From: Rhizoclosmatium globosum
Taxonomy: Eukaryota > Chytridiomycota > Chytridiomycetes > Chytridiales > Chytriomycetaceae
Length of the DNA: 64,000 nucleotides
Direction: 5' to 3'
Assembly (NCBI GenBank): GCA_002104985.1
Contig: MCGO01000047.1
Coordinates: 270,328 to 334,327, forward strand
In this document: one piece after another, positions 1-12,270 of the stretch
Numbering within the stretch: position 1 is the first letter of the stretch
Layout: the number at the start of each line of letters is the position of its first letter
Translations under genes and position numbers: made by a program
The notes under the pieces: model-generated
Database searches by the model: none
What the model was told of the DNA's origin: nothing
Seen by the model: the letters and a program-made list of their open reading frames with translations, nothing else

Positions 1-1
1 T

Positions 2-1423
2 GGTTACGTCACCAACAACGGAAACACTTTGCAAATCCAGTCCGGATCTGGAGGTCAATTGGACGGTACCTGCACTGACACCTTCCCTGACACCAAGACC
101 TACACTGTCGGTGGAGAGTACCTTACCCCAGGATTCGCCCACTTGTTTGTCAACAGCTCTATTGCCTCCGTTGATTTGATTGACTTGAAGGGTTCCGTTA
201 TCGCCTCCTACTCTGTTGCCCCACGTGTCCCAGTCACTGGAGTTTCCGCTGATGCCACTTACTTGACTGCCGCCACTGACCCAGCTGTCCACTTCATCAA
301 GGCTGCTGTTCCAGCTGAGGCTGGTTTGGACTTGCTCGTTATTGGAGACTGGGGTAACTACGCCAACATCAAGGACCAAAAGAAGGTTGCTGATGTCATG
401 GACAAGTGGGCTGCTGCCTACGGATCATCTGCCGTCCTCGCCCTTGGTGACAACTTCTACGCCACTGCTAACACTTCCTACAACTACGAGGGAGTTAAGG
501 AGGCTAACGACAAGAAGTTCGTTGACTTATGGTCCGCCGTCTACTCTGGAAAGGCTCTTTCTCAGCTTCCATGGTGGATGATTCTTGGAAACCACGATTG
601 GTACTTGAACAACTCCCAGATCTACCAGATGCAATACAACCACCCCAACTGGCAGATTCCAGACTTCTTCTACACCAAGCGCGTCCAAATCGACTCTGGA
701 GTCTTTGCCTCCTTCATCTTTATCGAGACTGATTTGCTCAACTACGGTTGGAACTCTACCAAGAACGACCTTGGCCGTAACTTCAAGCTCCAAGGTTGGG
801 ACGCTACCACTGCCAAGAAGCAGCTCGCCTGGTTGGACTCTGCTCTTGCTGCCGCCAACAACGACCAATATGTCTTCGTCATTGGACACCACACTGGATT
901 CGCCTGTGGTAGTGATGTTTCTGGCTCCGTTAACATGGCTGATGTCACTGCCCTCGTCAACAAGTGGAACGCGACTGCCTACGTCAACGGTCACCACCAC
1001 ACCTTCGCTTACTACTACACCAACAAGGGTAACACCCTCCAGGTTCAGACCGGAAACGGTGGTAACACCGACAGTGGATTGTGTGTCCCATCTTCCTCTG
1101 CTCCAGGACAAGAGCTTACCAACACTTATGGTTTCGCTCACTTGCGTATCACTGCTACCGCTGCTGCGTTCGATTTTGTCACTGAGAACAACGAGGTTGC
1201 GTTCACTGCCTCTATTGGACAGAGAAAGCCTGCTAACGCCGTTGCTGACACAACCAACTTGCCACCAGCTGGAGACGTTTCCATCCACTTTGTTGACCCT
1301 CTCAAGGCTACTGTATCTGCCACTGGAGGCTACGTTGCTCCACCAGCTTCAGCTTTGTATTCTGCCGCTGACAAGGTTGCTGCTTCCCTGGTTATTTCTG
1401 CCATTATTGCGTTGATGCTTTAA
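2..1423 (+). CDS. Double-domain, GPI-anchored tartrate-resistant-type acid phosphatase, 5'-partial
   Basis: The reading frame is open from the first bases of the window, so the 5' end lies outside; 473 residues are visible. It opens with the last part of a first metallophosphoesterase module and then has a complete second one. The second module shows the metal-ligand blocks of the ACP5/TRAP purple acid phosphatase family in order: IGDWGN, LGDNFY, LGNHDWY, IGHHTGF and NGHHHT. The C-terminus is a small-residue stretch followed by a hydrophobic tail (ASLVISAIIALML), typical of a GPI-attachment signal, so a cell-surface or periplasmic phosphomonoesterase is inferred. Codon use is strongly biased (AAC, AAG, GGA, TTG), suggesting high expression. 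It is a close tandem paralog of the gene at 1961-4422. The family is clear; the substrate is not. Confidence 0.85.
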   Translation, partial: GYVTNNGNTLQIQSGSGGQLDGTCTDTFPDTKTYTVGGEYLTPGFAHLFVNSSIASVDLIDLKGSVIASYSVAPRVPVTGVSADATYLTAATDPAVHFIKAAVPAEAGLDLLVIGDWGNYANIKDQKKVADVMDKWAAAYGSSAVLALGDNFYATANTSYNYEGVKEANDKKFVDLWSAVYSGKALSQLPWWMILGNHDWYLNNSQIYQMQYNHPNWQIPDFFYTKRVQIDSGVFASFIFIETDLLNYGWNSTKNDLGRNFKLQGWDATTAKKQLAWLDSALAAANNDQYVFVIGHHTGFACGSDVSGSVNMADVTALVNKWNATAYVNGHHHTFAYYYTNKGNTLQVQTGNGGNTDSGLCVPSSSAPGQELTNTYGFAHLRITATAAAFDFVTENNEVAFTASIGQRKPANAVADTTNLPPAGDVSIHFVDPLKATVSATGGYVAPPASALYSAADKVAASLVISAIIALML

Positions 1424-1960
1424 ATTTTGGTGTTGATACGTTGATTAGTTAGTTGTTCGTAATAAATAGAGATTGCATATATTACAGCCGTTGTTTCGAT
1501 TCGATTGATTTACAAGCTGAAGATCTGGAAATAAGTTTTGTCTCAAATTGGGACGTGTGTGAAAATGGGCACGCGCCGTTAGGGTTTGACAAAGTCAGTC
1601 CATTACAAATGGCAGAGACTGCTGGAATCTCAATGACAGTTGAAATTATTATGTCGCTTGTAAGAAGTTTAGTCTATGGAATCATCTATCTGTCCAAGAC
1701 TTTGCCGGAGAGCATTGAAGAATGTCAAGCAACCTGTCATTCACCCACCAAGTTTGACAGGTTGACAGTGTATGCTATGGACAACAATTTGAAGGGATAT
1801 CAGAGTTATGGTTATGAACTTCCTTGCTCACAAATCATTAAATTTTCACCTTTCAGTAAGCCCTGATTAATATCCAAATTGGCACGCGCCCATCTTTTGC
1901 ACCTTTCTTGGAGATGGTCCTGATAAATTCGAAGCAACAGAAAACTGTCTGCCAAACACG
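1424..1960. other. Intergenic spacer between the two phosphatase genes
   Basis: This holds the 3' flank of the first phosphatase and the promoter side of the second. A 137-codon open stretch (1453-1866) lacks a good ATG start and shows no domain or family motif, so I do not call it a gene. The related strings gggcacgcgcc and ttggcacgcgcc occur near 1566 and 1877. I see nothing else. Confidence 0.4.
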
Positions 1961-4422
1961 ATGATACTCGCGAACGTTTTGCTTCTCGCAGCTTCTGTCT
2001 TTGCTGCCGACACTAGAATCTCAACATACTTTGATGCATTGATTATCGGAGATTGGGGAAGTGAGTACATGATACATTCATTTGCTTACCTCATCTCAAA
2101 CCACTACTTCTACCAGACCCAGAGGCTGCCTTCCAGAAAGACATTGCTCAAGTTGCAGCGCAAATGAACACCTGGGCTGGATTGAAAGGATCTTCTGTAA
2201 GTGTTCAATCAGCCACATTCTCATAGGTCACCTTCATCCCGTGGACCCGTTCCCTCCCATGAGCATTTTTAATAACCCACGATCCTCCCACTTTAGGCGA
2301 TTCTTAACCTCGGCGACAACTTCTACGCTGGTGACGTTGGATCCAAGTACCCTTACCACGGAGTGAACTCAACAATCGACTCAAAGTTCGTCGATCTCTG
2401 GTCCAACGTTTACAACGGAGACAACATTAAGAACCTTCCTTGGTGGACCATCTTGGGAAACCACGATTGGTATACCAAGAACTCGTACAGCTCGGAGCTC
2501 AACTTCAAGGACACTCACTGGGTCCAGCCAGACTTCTTCTACACCAAGCGTGTCCAGGTTGATGCTGGAGTATACGCTTCTTTCATCTTTATCGAGACGG
2601 ACCTGTTTGTGTACGGATATGGAGGTCATACCAAGCCTGAGGCAAAGGGAATGGGACCTTCGTTCGTTCAACAGGGATGGGTTCCAGAAAAGAAGACTGC
2701 CGAGAAGCAGTTGGCCTGGATTGAGAACGCTATCCAGGCTGCCAACAATGATGCCTACATTTTCGTTTTGGGACACCACCCAGTCTTTACCTGTGCTTCC
2801 ATCCCAGTTGACAAGGACAACGACCCAACTGTTCTTGGTTCTATTAAGGCTTTGAAGGCGATGGTTGACAAGTGGCAGGTATCCGCTTACTTCAACGGCC
2901 ACCAGCACAGTTGAGTTCTTATCGCTCTGTAAATTGTCTGATAACACCACCCATAACAGCTCTTGCTTCATACATCACCAACAACGGAAAGACCCTCCAA
3001 GTTCAATCTGGTTCCGGAGGAAAGCTCGACGATATTTGTGCCAACTCAGGTTCCCGTAAGGCTGGAACTCCACCACCAGGTTCTTTCTCTTTCGGAAACG
3101 AGTTCCCAGTCACTGGTTTCGCTCACTTGTTTGTCAACAACACTATCGCAACTGTTGACTTGGTTGCTGGAAACGGAACTGTCTTGCAGACTGTCTCTGT
3201 GAAACCAAGAACCCCTGTTACTGGAATCAAAGCGGATTCTACCTTCTTGCCACCAGCTGACGACCCATCTGTCCACTTTGTTAAGCCTGCTGCTCCAGCC
3301 CAAGCCGGTTTGGATCTTCTTGTTATTGGTGACTGGGGTAACTATGCCAACTTGAAGGACCAAAAGAAGGTTGCCGATGTTATGGACATTTGGGCTAAGG
3401 AACAAGGTTCCACTGCCGTCTTGTCCCTTGGTGACAACTTCTACCAGACAAAGGGTACTCCATACGACTACGAGGGTGTTGCCGAACCCAACGACAAAAA
3501 GTTTGTCGACTTGTGGTCTGCTGTTTACTCTGGAAAGTCTCTTGCTAAGCTGCCATGGTGGATGGTTCTCGGAAACCACGATTGGTACTTGAACAAGTCC
3601 CAGATCTACTCGATGCAGTACAACCACCCCAACTGGCAAATTCCTGATTTCTTCTACACTAAGCGCGTCCAAATCGATGCCGGAGTCTACGCGTCGTTCA
3701 TCTTTGTCGAGACTGACTTATTGAACTACGGTTGGAACTCTACTAAGCAAGATCTTGGCCGTAACTTCAAGCTGCAGGGATGGGACGCTAACACTGCCAA
3801 GAAACAACTCGCTTGGTTGGACAACGCCTTGTCTCAAGCCAACAACGACCAATACGTTTTCGTCGTTGGACATCACACCGGGTTTGCTTGTGCTTGGGAC
3901 GTTGACAACTCTGTGAGCATGAAGGATGTTACCGCCCTTGTAAACAAATGGAACGCGACTGCTTACATTAATGGACACCACCACACCTTTGCTTACTACT
4001 ACACCAACAAGGGTAACACCCTCCAAGTTCAGACTGGTAACGGTGGTAACATTGATAACGGATTGTGTGTTCCTTCCTCTGTTGCTCCTGGCCAAGAGCT
4101 TACCAACACTTTTGGTTTCGCTCACTTGCGTATTACTGCAACCGCTGCTACCTTCGACTTTGTCACTGCCAACAACGAAGTCGCCTTCATTGCTTCCATT
4201 GGTCAAAGAAAACCCGCCAAGGCTGTTGCTGACACTACCAACTTGCCACCAGCTGGAGACGTTTCCATCCACTTTGTTGACCCCCTCAAGGCTACCACAT
4301 CTGCACCTGTACCAGCTGCTACTGGAGGCTCCGTTGCTCCACCGGCTTCAGCTTTATACTCTGCGGCTGACAAGGTTGCTACCACCCTGCTCATTTCTGC
4401 CATCATTGCGTTGATGCTTTAA
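1961..4422 (+). CDS. Double-domain, GPI-anchored tartrate-resistant-type acid phosphatase
   Basis: Four exons join in frame (1961-2060, 2117-2196, 2297-2909, 2960-4422) to give 751 residues. The start is the ATG that opens a signal peptide (MILANVLLLAASVFAA). Two metallophosphoesterase modules follow. The first has IIGDWGN, LGDNFY, LGNHDWY, LGHHPVF and NGHQHT, the last formed across the third intron. The second repeats the pattern with VIGDWGN, LGDNFY, LGNHDWY, VGHHTGF and NGHHHT. All ligand positions of the ACP5/TRAP family are therefore present twice. A linker repeat (TNNGKTLQVQSGSGG, VHFVKP) follows each module. The hydrophobic C-terminus (TTLLISAIIALML) predicts a GPI anchor. The second half is almost identical to the neighbour at 2-1423, so the pair arose by tandem duplication. 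The first module is more divergent and holds all the introns. Confidence 0.88.
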
Positions 4423-4567
4423 TTTTTCCTTTCGTAATGAATGTTTTTGATATAGTTTAGTAAAGTGGATAGAATTACACCAGGATAGATTCTTGTTGAA
4501 TTTTTGGCTCCATGAATTTCGGACACTGTCCCAAAACCAACAAAAACAAGGACACAAACAGACAGCA

Positions 4568-5167
4568 ATGCCCAAAGCCGCCACCGCAACTCCGACAAAG
4601 CGGCGCACCACTCGCGCCTCCAAACCTTCCGCTGAACGTGGAAAAGTTTTCGCGCGCAACTTTGGCGCTGGCGACGGAACTTCGACTGTGACGGAAGGCG
4701 ACGCCGCAGACCTTGTTGCGTACGTTGCGGCGCTTGAAAAGCTTCTCAAAGTGGGCGGAAACGAAGACGAAGACGCGGCTGATGTCAAGAAAGCACTTGC
4801 AAAGAAGTTGTCCTCGTTGATGGTGAGTTTGTGGTCAGTCTCTGTTTGTCCGAAAATTAGGGTCCGTTAATTAAATCATATTATGCGTTCTTTTAATCGA
4901 CAGAAATGGACCAATGCATGTGTAACTGCGTCTGCCAGACTGTCCTATGTTCATCCAATGAGTACTGCGTCGTTTACAGAAATCTTTGGTGAAGAGAAAA
5001 AGCAATCACTCGAACCAGGCGATTTGGACGATAAACTTGGTTCATGGGTCCGTGGCAGTGCTCGCTATGACGATTTGTACTTTCAAGGTCCTGTCAAGCT
5101 TGTTTTTGATTCTGTGGCGGAACAATTGAAAATCACAGGAAAGTACGGAAAGACTTTGAAAAAGTGA
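4568..5167 (+). CDS. Small conserved-looking protein of unknown function
   Basis: Two exons (4568-4822 and 4904-5167) with a GTGAGT...CAG intron give 172 residues. The ATG at 4568 opens a basic, Lys/Arg/Thr-rich N-terminus (KRRTTRASKP) that could be a nuclear-localisation or nucleic-acid-binding tail. Next comes an acidic, Ala/Leu-rich helical stretch (DAADLVAYVAALEKLLKV...NEDEDAADVKKAL). The C-terminal half is mixed and globular (WTNACVTASARLSYV ... GSWVRGSARYDDLYF) and ends in a Lys-rich tail. I do not recognise the family. It converges with ECM29, with about 90 bp between the two stop codons. Confidence 0.6.
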
Positions 5168-5258
5168 AGCGACACCAGAGTACTGAAATCGACAATTTAT
5201 CATTTTACCAAGAAAATTAACAATTTACAATAAAAGGCGGTAGCGTTTTTTAATGTTC

Positions 5259-8200
5259 TCAATCCAAATTCATGCCAGAGAGTAGCTTTCGAACTTCCTT
5301 CAAAGGTTCAGCTATGCTCGAAATCAACTCCTTATTGACGGCTTCGTCAATGACTGTGATAAAAGCAGTTCTGGACTTGTCGTTCAGCAGTTTTGTATCT
5401 GCAACGATAAAGATGAGTGTCATAATAAACAGTTGTGAATACCTTTGATTCTTGAGGCAACTTGTTTCACAGTTTTGAGTGATTGTTCACGGACAGCAGT
5501 GTACTAAAAATTTGCAGTGAGATGAGCAATGATACTTTGTCCAAAAGAACAACAAACCTTTCCATCTGTCATCGTTGCACCAAGCCCTGCAATAACTGCC
5601 AACAACGTTTCCTCCTTGATGCTTCCTTCAATTCCATTTTCGCATTTAGCAAAAACTTTCTCAATTGATTCCAAAATGGCAATGCGGGTGTTCCAGACGT
5701 TTCCGTCAAGTCCCTTTATCAGCTGTGTCAGCACTTGGTCCGCCCATTTTGCTAACCCAAACGTAAGTTGATTGACTCTTTATGGCTAGAATCATACCTT
5801 GTGATGCTTGTGCAACAGGGAAACAAAGTCCAAGCGCTTTATACGCGTTGGCCCTAATCGCCAAATTCATTGGCTTCTTTCGAATATCGTCGTCATCCAT
5901 GTCATCGTCGTCATCTCCATCTGCAGTGGCCATCTCAACCAAGTAGTCTTCCAGTTCTTCAAACTTGTCGAGCTTGAGGGTATCAATATACTTTCCAAGA
6001 TACTCTAAAGCAACACGCTTGTATGGCTTGTTGTTCTTTTTCGCTTCACGAATGACAACCTATTTTGCTCTTAGCTTTCTCCAACAAGGAAACAAAAAAC
6101 ATACCTTTGAGATATTTTCCAACTCAGATGCGTGTGTTTCAAAGTAAGCCTTGCCTTCAATCGATACAGTCACTAACGCTTCCAGGACAGATTCTTTTCC
6201 TTCCCAAGTTCTACCTCCAAGAGCCTCAATCAGCATTGGAAGGATGGTATCCATTCGATCAACGATACTTCCTCCAATCGCCTTTGCAATATCACCTAAG
6301 GTCAGTCCAACCTGTTTCTTCACATTCCAAGACGGAGTCGTCCCCAACAAAGAGGTACAAAGCGACATGAGTTCTCCCAAATACAATTTAACAGCCCCTG
6401 ACGCACCAGCCGTATTCTCATCCCACACCTCCGTCCACGTCTTTTTGATTCCTTCGTTAGCGTCACGTCGACCCAAGAAAGCAAGTGGAAGGATATCGGA
6501 GCCAAGGTTTCCAAAGGCATCACTTGAGAAACGTGAGATTTCGAGGAAGGTGATTCCAGGAACTGTACGCATATCTTCGTCCTCTGTTTCAGTATACATT
6601 GTGCGGAGATGTGCGATCAGTCGTTGGAGGGCGGGGACTGTGCATAGTTTTGCAATGTGTCCGATTGCTGTTGCAAACGACTTTCGAACAGCTGGAGAGC
6701 GGTCTGAAATGGCACCACTCAAAGCTTTGAGAGTGCTATCTGCGTGGGGACGGAGTTCTGTTGGGACTCGCATGGCGAGAGTTACCACAAAACGAGCGGA
6801 TCCGGCTTTGGTTGGAAGACCGACTCCTTTTCTGATAATGTTGAATACTTTTGGCATGAGGGTTTCCATAACGGATGCATCCAAGTTTTCGACACAGGAA
6901 TCAATAGCTTCCATCATAGGTGATGATTTGGCAGCGGATAAACGCGAACTGTCTAGTTGCTCTTGGGTAATGTTGTAACTATCCGTATGGAACGTCAGGT
7001 AGCCTGAAAGATGATAAGCAAACAGAATTCAATCCTTAACAGACTTACTCAGAACTTGAGGTTCAAGACTACTCAAACTCTCCAAAAGAGTCGAAACCAA
7101 ATCAGTCATGTGTGGTTTCAACAAGATACCACCCTTCTTTGTAATCTTCAAAACTGTCGCAAGAGAGAACTTGGCAACATCCTCTGCCTTGGATCCCAAC
7201 CCCTTTGTCAAGAAGAAGGGCATAACAATGTCCATAATTTCTTGTCCCTCCTTCACAGACACAACTGTTGGATCACAGTATCTCACCGTCACATTCGTCA
7301 AAGTCTTACAAGCCGTAAACGCAGCAACTCTCACAGACTCCTTAATATCATCCAAAGCCCTAAAACACATGGCCCAAGTCTCCTGCAAATAAGGTTTGAT
7401 CTGCGCCAACTGTCTTCCATGCATGATATCACTCAACGCCAAACAACTCGACTCACGCGTCCTCCACTGTCGGTCCCCAAGCCCCTTCAAGAGATCTTTG
7501 ATGATCAAGTCAAAGTTCTCGTCAACTGCTTTCTTTGGATCCTTGACAAGACTGCGCCAAATGGATTTCATGCTTTCGGCGACTTTGGCGTTCGGATCGA
7601 ATTGGAATCTGTATAGCTTTGGAACGATTTGGCTGAGGTATGGTGCAAGCTCACGTTCAGCGAGGGCGGCGATGGATCCGAAACCCATTGAAGCTCCACG
7701 CCGGGAATTCCAGATGGCGTTGTGAGACGCGAGGGACATGAACTTGTAGACGAGGTCGGGCTGGTTCAAGTCACTGGCCAGAGACAAAATGGATTGGTAT
7801 GTTGTCAAGTTGGCGCCATCTGGTGTTTGACCCAATGATCCCTCCTGGAACAAGGTTGTGTCTGCAGTGACACTCTGTGCGGCGATCTTTTTGCCTTCAG
7901 TGAAAGTCGAGACAAGAGATTCAACAAGCGACGATTTGATGGACGCATCTCCCAACTCATACACAAGTCCAATTCCCTTCGAAGCAACTTCCTGAGTAAA
8001 CTCATCACGGTCTGAAATAAGGTTTGAAAACGCTTGATGCATTTTTGGAAGGTTGTTCTAAAGCAGGTATCAGAAGAGATACACGAAACTCGTACAAAAC
8101 AAACCTTAATTTGCTCAATGTTACCACAAAACTTGACGAGCGATAAAAGCCAAACACAAACAGCCTTCTTTGCAACTGGTACACCACCTGGTCTAATCTC

Positions 8201-11200
8201 GTGGAAACACCGCTCCAACAGCCCTTCCATTACCTTCGAATCTGGTGTTGCAACTGCCTTTCCAGGAGGAGGGAACACAACATCGGCAATATCGAGGTAT
8301 TCTTCCATGTTGGTTGCTTTGAATCCACCCGCTAATGCACAGAGCGCATCTCCAACTGTAAAGTTGACTTCGACGTGCTTGCTCAAAATGGATGGTAGAG
8401 TGTAGAAAAAGTCGAGGACTTGAGTGGTCACTTCTGGTGTTCCCAATGCGATTTGTCCTAATGCTGAAATGGCAGCTTCTTGAAGCTAAATCGAACGAAA
8501 CTTAATACTCCATAAATCTAGCATTGTAAAACCTGTACCTTAGTGTCCTTCGTCGACTTGCCCAATTCAATAAGCTTCTTCAATAAAGCCACACGAGTCC
8601 ACTTTTCGGGCGAAGCAGGAACCAAGACAGCTGGTTTTGGAGCTCCGTCTACTTCCATAGGAGTCACAGCCGTGTCTTCGCCAATAAGCAAGGGCAGCTC
8701 TCCGTAACGAGCAATCTCCGCCAAAGAGACACAAGCCCCCTGAACATGCAACGAAGACGTTGAATCTAGCTCTTCGGCCACAATAGCCACAATCTTATTT
8801 GCAGCAGTGCGGTCCAAGTAATTTGTCCAGGTTTCACTGTATCGATATCTCAACCGACCCAACAAGAACCCAAGGGCCAAAACAGCTCCATTCCTTGCCT
8901 CAAATGTAGTCTACATACAAAAAAAAAGTCAACACCATAAACCCACATGGTATAAACCACAAAACACACCTGCTTCGAAGTATCCCTCGCCGTCTTCTCC
9001 AACTCCTCCACCAACTTCCTAAACCCATCCACATTCCCACCAACCTCACTTGTCCCAATAATTCCCAACACCCGCGCCATACAATGCCTCGTCTCCGTCT
9101 TAAGACTCCCCAAAAACGTCTTGACCCAATCAACCTTGTCCCGATAACTCTCGGCAAGACTGCTCGGACACAAACTAATCAACTCAACAAGACACGAACT
9201 CGCCGTGCTCTGAAGTACAGCGTCAGGCTCATTACTTCGCAGCCCACGTTCAACCAGGTCAAGGAACTGCGATACTCCGCCACCACCTTTACTCTCAACA
9301 GAGTCAACGTCTATTGAACTAGACGGCGTCCAAACGCGTTTCAAATATTGTTTCACGCGTGTTCGGGTTTCCAAGTCCCGAATCGAGCTTCCACCACCAC
9401 TGCCACCACCACCGCCACCAAGCCCATCATCATCAGACCCAGTGCTTCCACGTGTGAACCACCCGTCGTCCACTTTTTTGGTAGGGTCTGCATGAGCGAC
9501 AAGGGCTTTCCAGAGGAACTCGAGGGCGTGGGAGTATGCTTCGGATGTGAGTCCGCCAACGTATTTGACGCCTGGGCGGCGTGCTGTTAAGCGGGGTTTG
9601 CGTTCCATGGTGCTGATGGTGTCGGCGAGGTCTTTGAGGGAGGGGAGGGTTGCGAGGAAGGTGGATGTTTCGGATGGTGTTGCGGTTGGAGAGATTGGAG
9701 GTGGGAATGCGAGACCGCGGGTTGATTCTTCGCGGACGGAGAGGTGTGGGTCTGCTGATGCAATGAGGTTGAGCGTGCGGGCGAGTGGGCTGGAGAATGG
9801 AAAGAGGGCGTTTGCGTATTTAACAGAAATGTGGCGGGCTTGATGTTCTGGCTGTTTGCAGGATTTTAAACATTCTGAATAAATGTTGGTGATGTACCTT
9901 TTCAATGTTGTCGAGAAGAATTTGCTCCACTTCGGCGCGAGATTCAGGGAACTCAGTACAGATATTTTTGTAAGCTTCAATCATTGTTGAGAGTGCTTCC
10001 TGAACTGACACGCGCACATTTCTAGTTTCTGAAGAAACCGCCTTGAAGAAGGCCTTGAGGATGCTAAGGTCCTTGACAAAGATTTCAGGGGCTGTGGTAA
10101 CACGTTAAAATTACTTCACAATCAAATGAGAACAAACCTCGCTTCGACAGCAACCCAACAGCTTCATAAGCAAATCCACGTAGCCCCTCCGAATCCTTAT
10201 TCTCTCCTTCCTGCCCAACGCCACTTTCATCAATGAGTTTCAAGAGCCCCGAAAGCAAGATTGGCGCAACAGGTTTAATTTTAGCAGGTTCACCCATTCG
10301 AGCAATCCACTGAATAAATGCAATTCCCGCGTTCCTGAGCTTTGAAGTCGTCGATTCACCTACAAGATTACCCCCCAAAATTAAACTACAATAATAGAAA
10401 AACAGAAAAAAGAAGTAGGTTACCATAAAGAGCATCAAACGAAACCTGGAGCATAGCAGGAAACTCATTCGCCGCCTTCACACTTCGACTCAACACGTTC
10501 AACACTTTTTGTTTCACCAAATTGCTTGCTGGGCTTCTCTTGTCGTTGTCGTCGTTGGATCCGCCGGTTCCTTGGTATAACTGGTACATGAGTGTGACGA
10601 GTTCAGGGTCTTCCAAAGAGGGTTTCGTCATTCTTTTGAGCGCGTCTTCGGCGGCACTGGATACTTCGTGGGATGGATCTATGGTCGCGGTTGTGTAGAG
10701 GGTGTAGCGGAGAGACGCATATAGATTTTGCGGGACCCTAATGAGTGAGAGGGGTTAGTTTTGTCATTCAGTATTGTTTCATCACACTGTGAGTTCGCTC
10801 GGTCCTCGCTTTCGTGGCTCATTCTTTGCCACTTCATACACTCGCTTTTTCCTTCGAATGCAACTTTTGCGCGTTCTTTCAATTTCATAGCTCAATCCTC
10901 GCCCAATTGACTCTCTCATGAAGATACATACATTTGCTCCAACTGGAGAAATTTGAGCAAACCAGCTTTTGTCGATTTCAGGACAGTAGAATTCGTTGTC
11001 CATTTTGCTTTTCCCTCTTTTGTGACAAACAGAACAGCCGAACGAGATAGAGAAGGAGGCACAAATACTTCAGCAGAGGCAGCAGAAGGAGGCGTAGAAT
11101 AAAGCATCAAATCCGCCCATTTTGTCAACAAGAATTCGAAATCTTTCTGGTGCTGTGGCTGCTCAAAACCAAACGGGTCGAGCGGATAGAGAGATTTTAC

Positions 11201-11752
11201 AGATGGATTCATTGAGCGAACTGGTTCATATGCAGCCAGGATAGGAGTGACCAAGTTGAATATGAGTTGTTGATGTTTCGGGATTCTCTGAGCAATATTC
11301 TTTACGAGTGGGAACGTAATCCTCATCAAATCGATATTGTCGTTGGAAGCACCATTATTACTTGCCACCTTTTCCACCGCCATTTCCACAAACATCAGAG
11401 CCAAAGAAAGTGTCAAGTTGTGGTTTGACTCGTGCACCAAAGCGACCAAGTCCAAAAGCGGCAGTGAATTCTTTTGAATCGCACGTGATCGCTTTGAAAT
11501 GTGAGTCACGATTTCGACAACTTTCTTTGGCGTTGACGCAAAGGCCGAGTTCAGTTTGCGCAAAAGCGGACACAGAAACTGCGAAAGTGTTTGCGAAAAG
11601 GCCGCGTCGGTCGAGGCGAGCGCGATTTTGAGCTCAACGGATTCGAGAAGGGCTTTGTTTGTTCAGGTTAATCAACGTGGAACTAGGTGCCAACGAAGAA
11701 CTAGGACGGGGGCCGTACCGAGTTCGCTGGCGGCGGTCACTGCGTTCGCCAT
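5259..11752 (-). CDS. ECM29: Proteasome adaptor and scaffold protein ECM29 (HEAT repeats)
   Basis: A long minus-strand gene with about thirteen short introns. The first exon is only 34 bp (MANAVTAASEL), and the intron 11653-11718 joins it in frame to ALLESVELKIALAS. ECM29 is a HEAT-repeat protein that binds the 26S proteasome and tethers or quality-controls it. Family hallmarks are the N-terminal block (LLESVELKIAL...FLCPLLRKLNSAF), the central EVASKGIGLVYELGD and LYRFQFDPNAKV blocks, and the GVGLPTKAGSARFVVTLAM block in the last third. The rest is repetitive amphipathic helix pairs. The C-terminus ends LLSGMNLD before the stop at 5259-5261. The exons I traced add up to roughly the usual family length of about 1,850 residues. 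Exact intron borders in the middle are approximate. Confidence 0.9.
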
Positions 11753-12270
11753 TCACTCTCTTTTGTGTACAATAAATAAATAAATGTACGCGTCCTTATC
11801 ATACAAAACTAAACAATTAAATAAGTCATTCTCTATTCATGTATAATCTGATATTTAACTTTATTTTCATAGGACGCATCCATCCATATTGGCAACAGCC
11901 ATTCGACGTAAAAAGAGTGTCGAAATGGAAGAAAGAGACTCACCAACGAGCTCCAATGCCCTTGAAACCATGTATCGGGGAGTCATGACTTCCGCTTTAT
12001 ATGCACGAGGTTGAAAATGGCAAACACAAGTGTCGTCAGGGATAAAAGCAAAAACTCAATTAAGTTTCTGATCTGGCAATAAATGGCTTACACATTGATT
12101 ATCTTCCCTCCTTTGCAACGCCGACCAAATCGTCAAACCAAAACCAAGTTCCATCACGCTCAAACGAAGCTCGAAAATATGCTCCAGTCTCTTCAGTTGC
12201 GTGGATTGCTTTTGTTCTATTCTCACAATTAAAATCTAACGCGTTCGGGGGCTAACAAATTATCAATCCA
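11753..12270. other. Gene-free spacer upstream of ECM29
   Basis: AT-rich spacer between the ECM29 start and the tandem repeat array. It should contain the ECM29 promoter. No open frame with coding character is visible, and I see no clear regulatory motif. Confidence 0.4.

Noticed and set aside
527..1288. 253-codon minus-strand frame
   Set aside because: It is the antisense of the phosphatase gene and exists because of that gene's biased codon use; similar antisense frames occur at 3046-3672 and 3718-4272.
1453..1866. 137-codon + strand frame between the phosphatases
   Set aside because: No ATG at the start, no domain, no splice-compatible neighbours, and codon use unlike adjacent genes.
6151..6978. 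275-codon + strand frame
   Set aside because: Antisense of the conserved ECM29 block that includes GVGLPTKAGSARFVV; no family features of its own.
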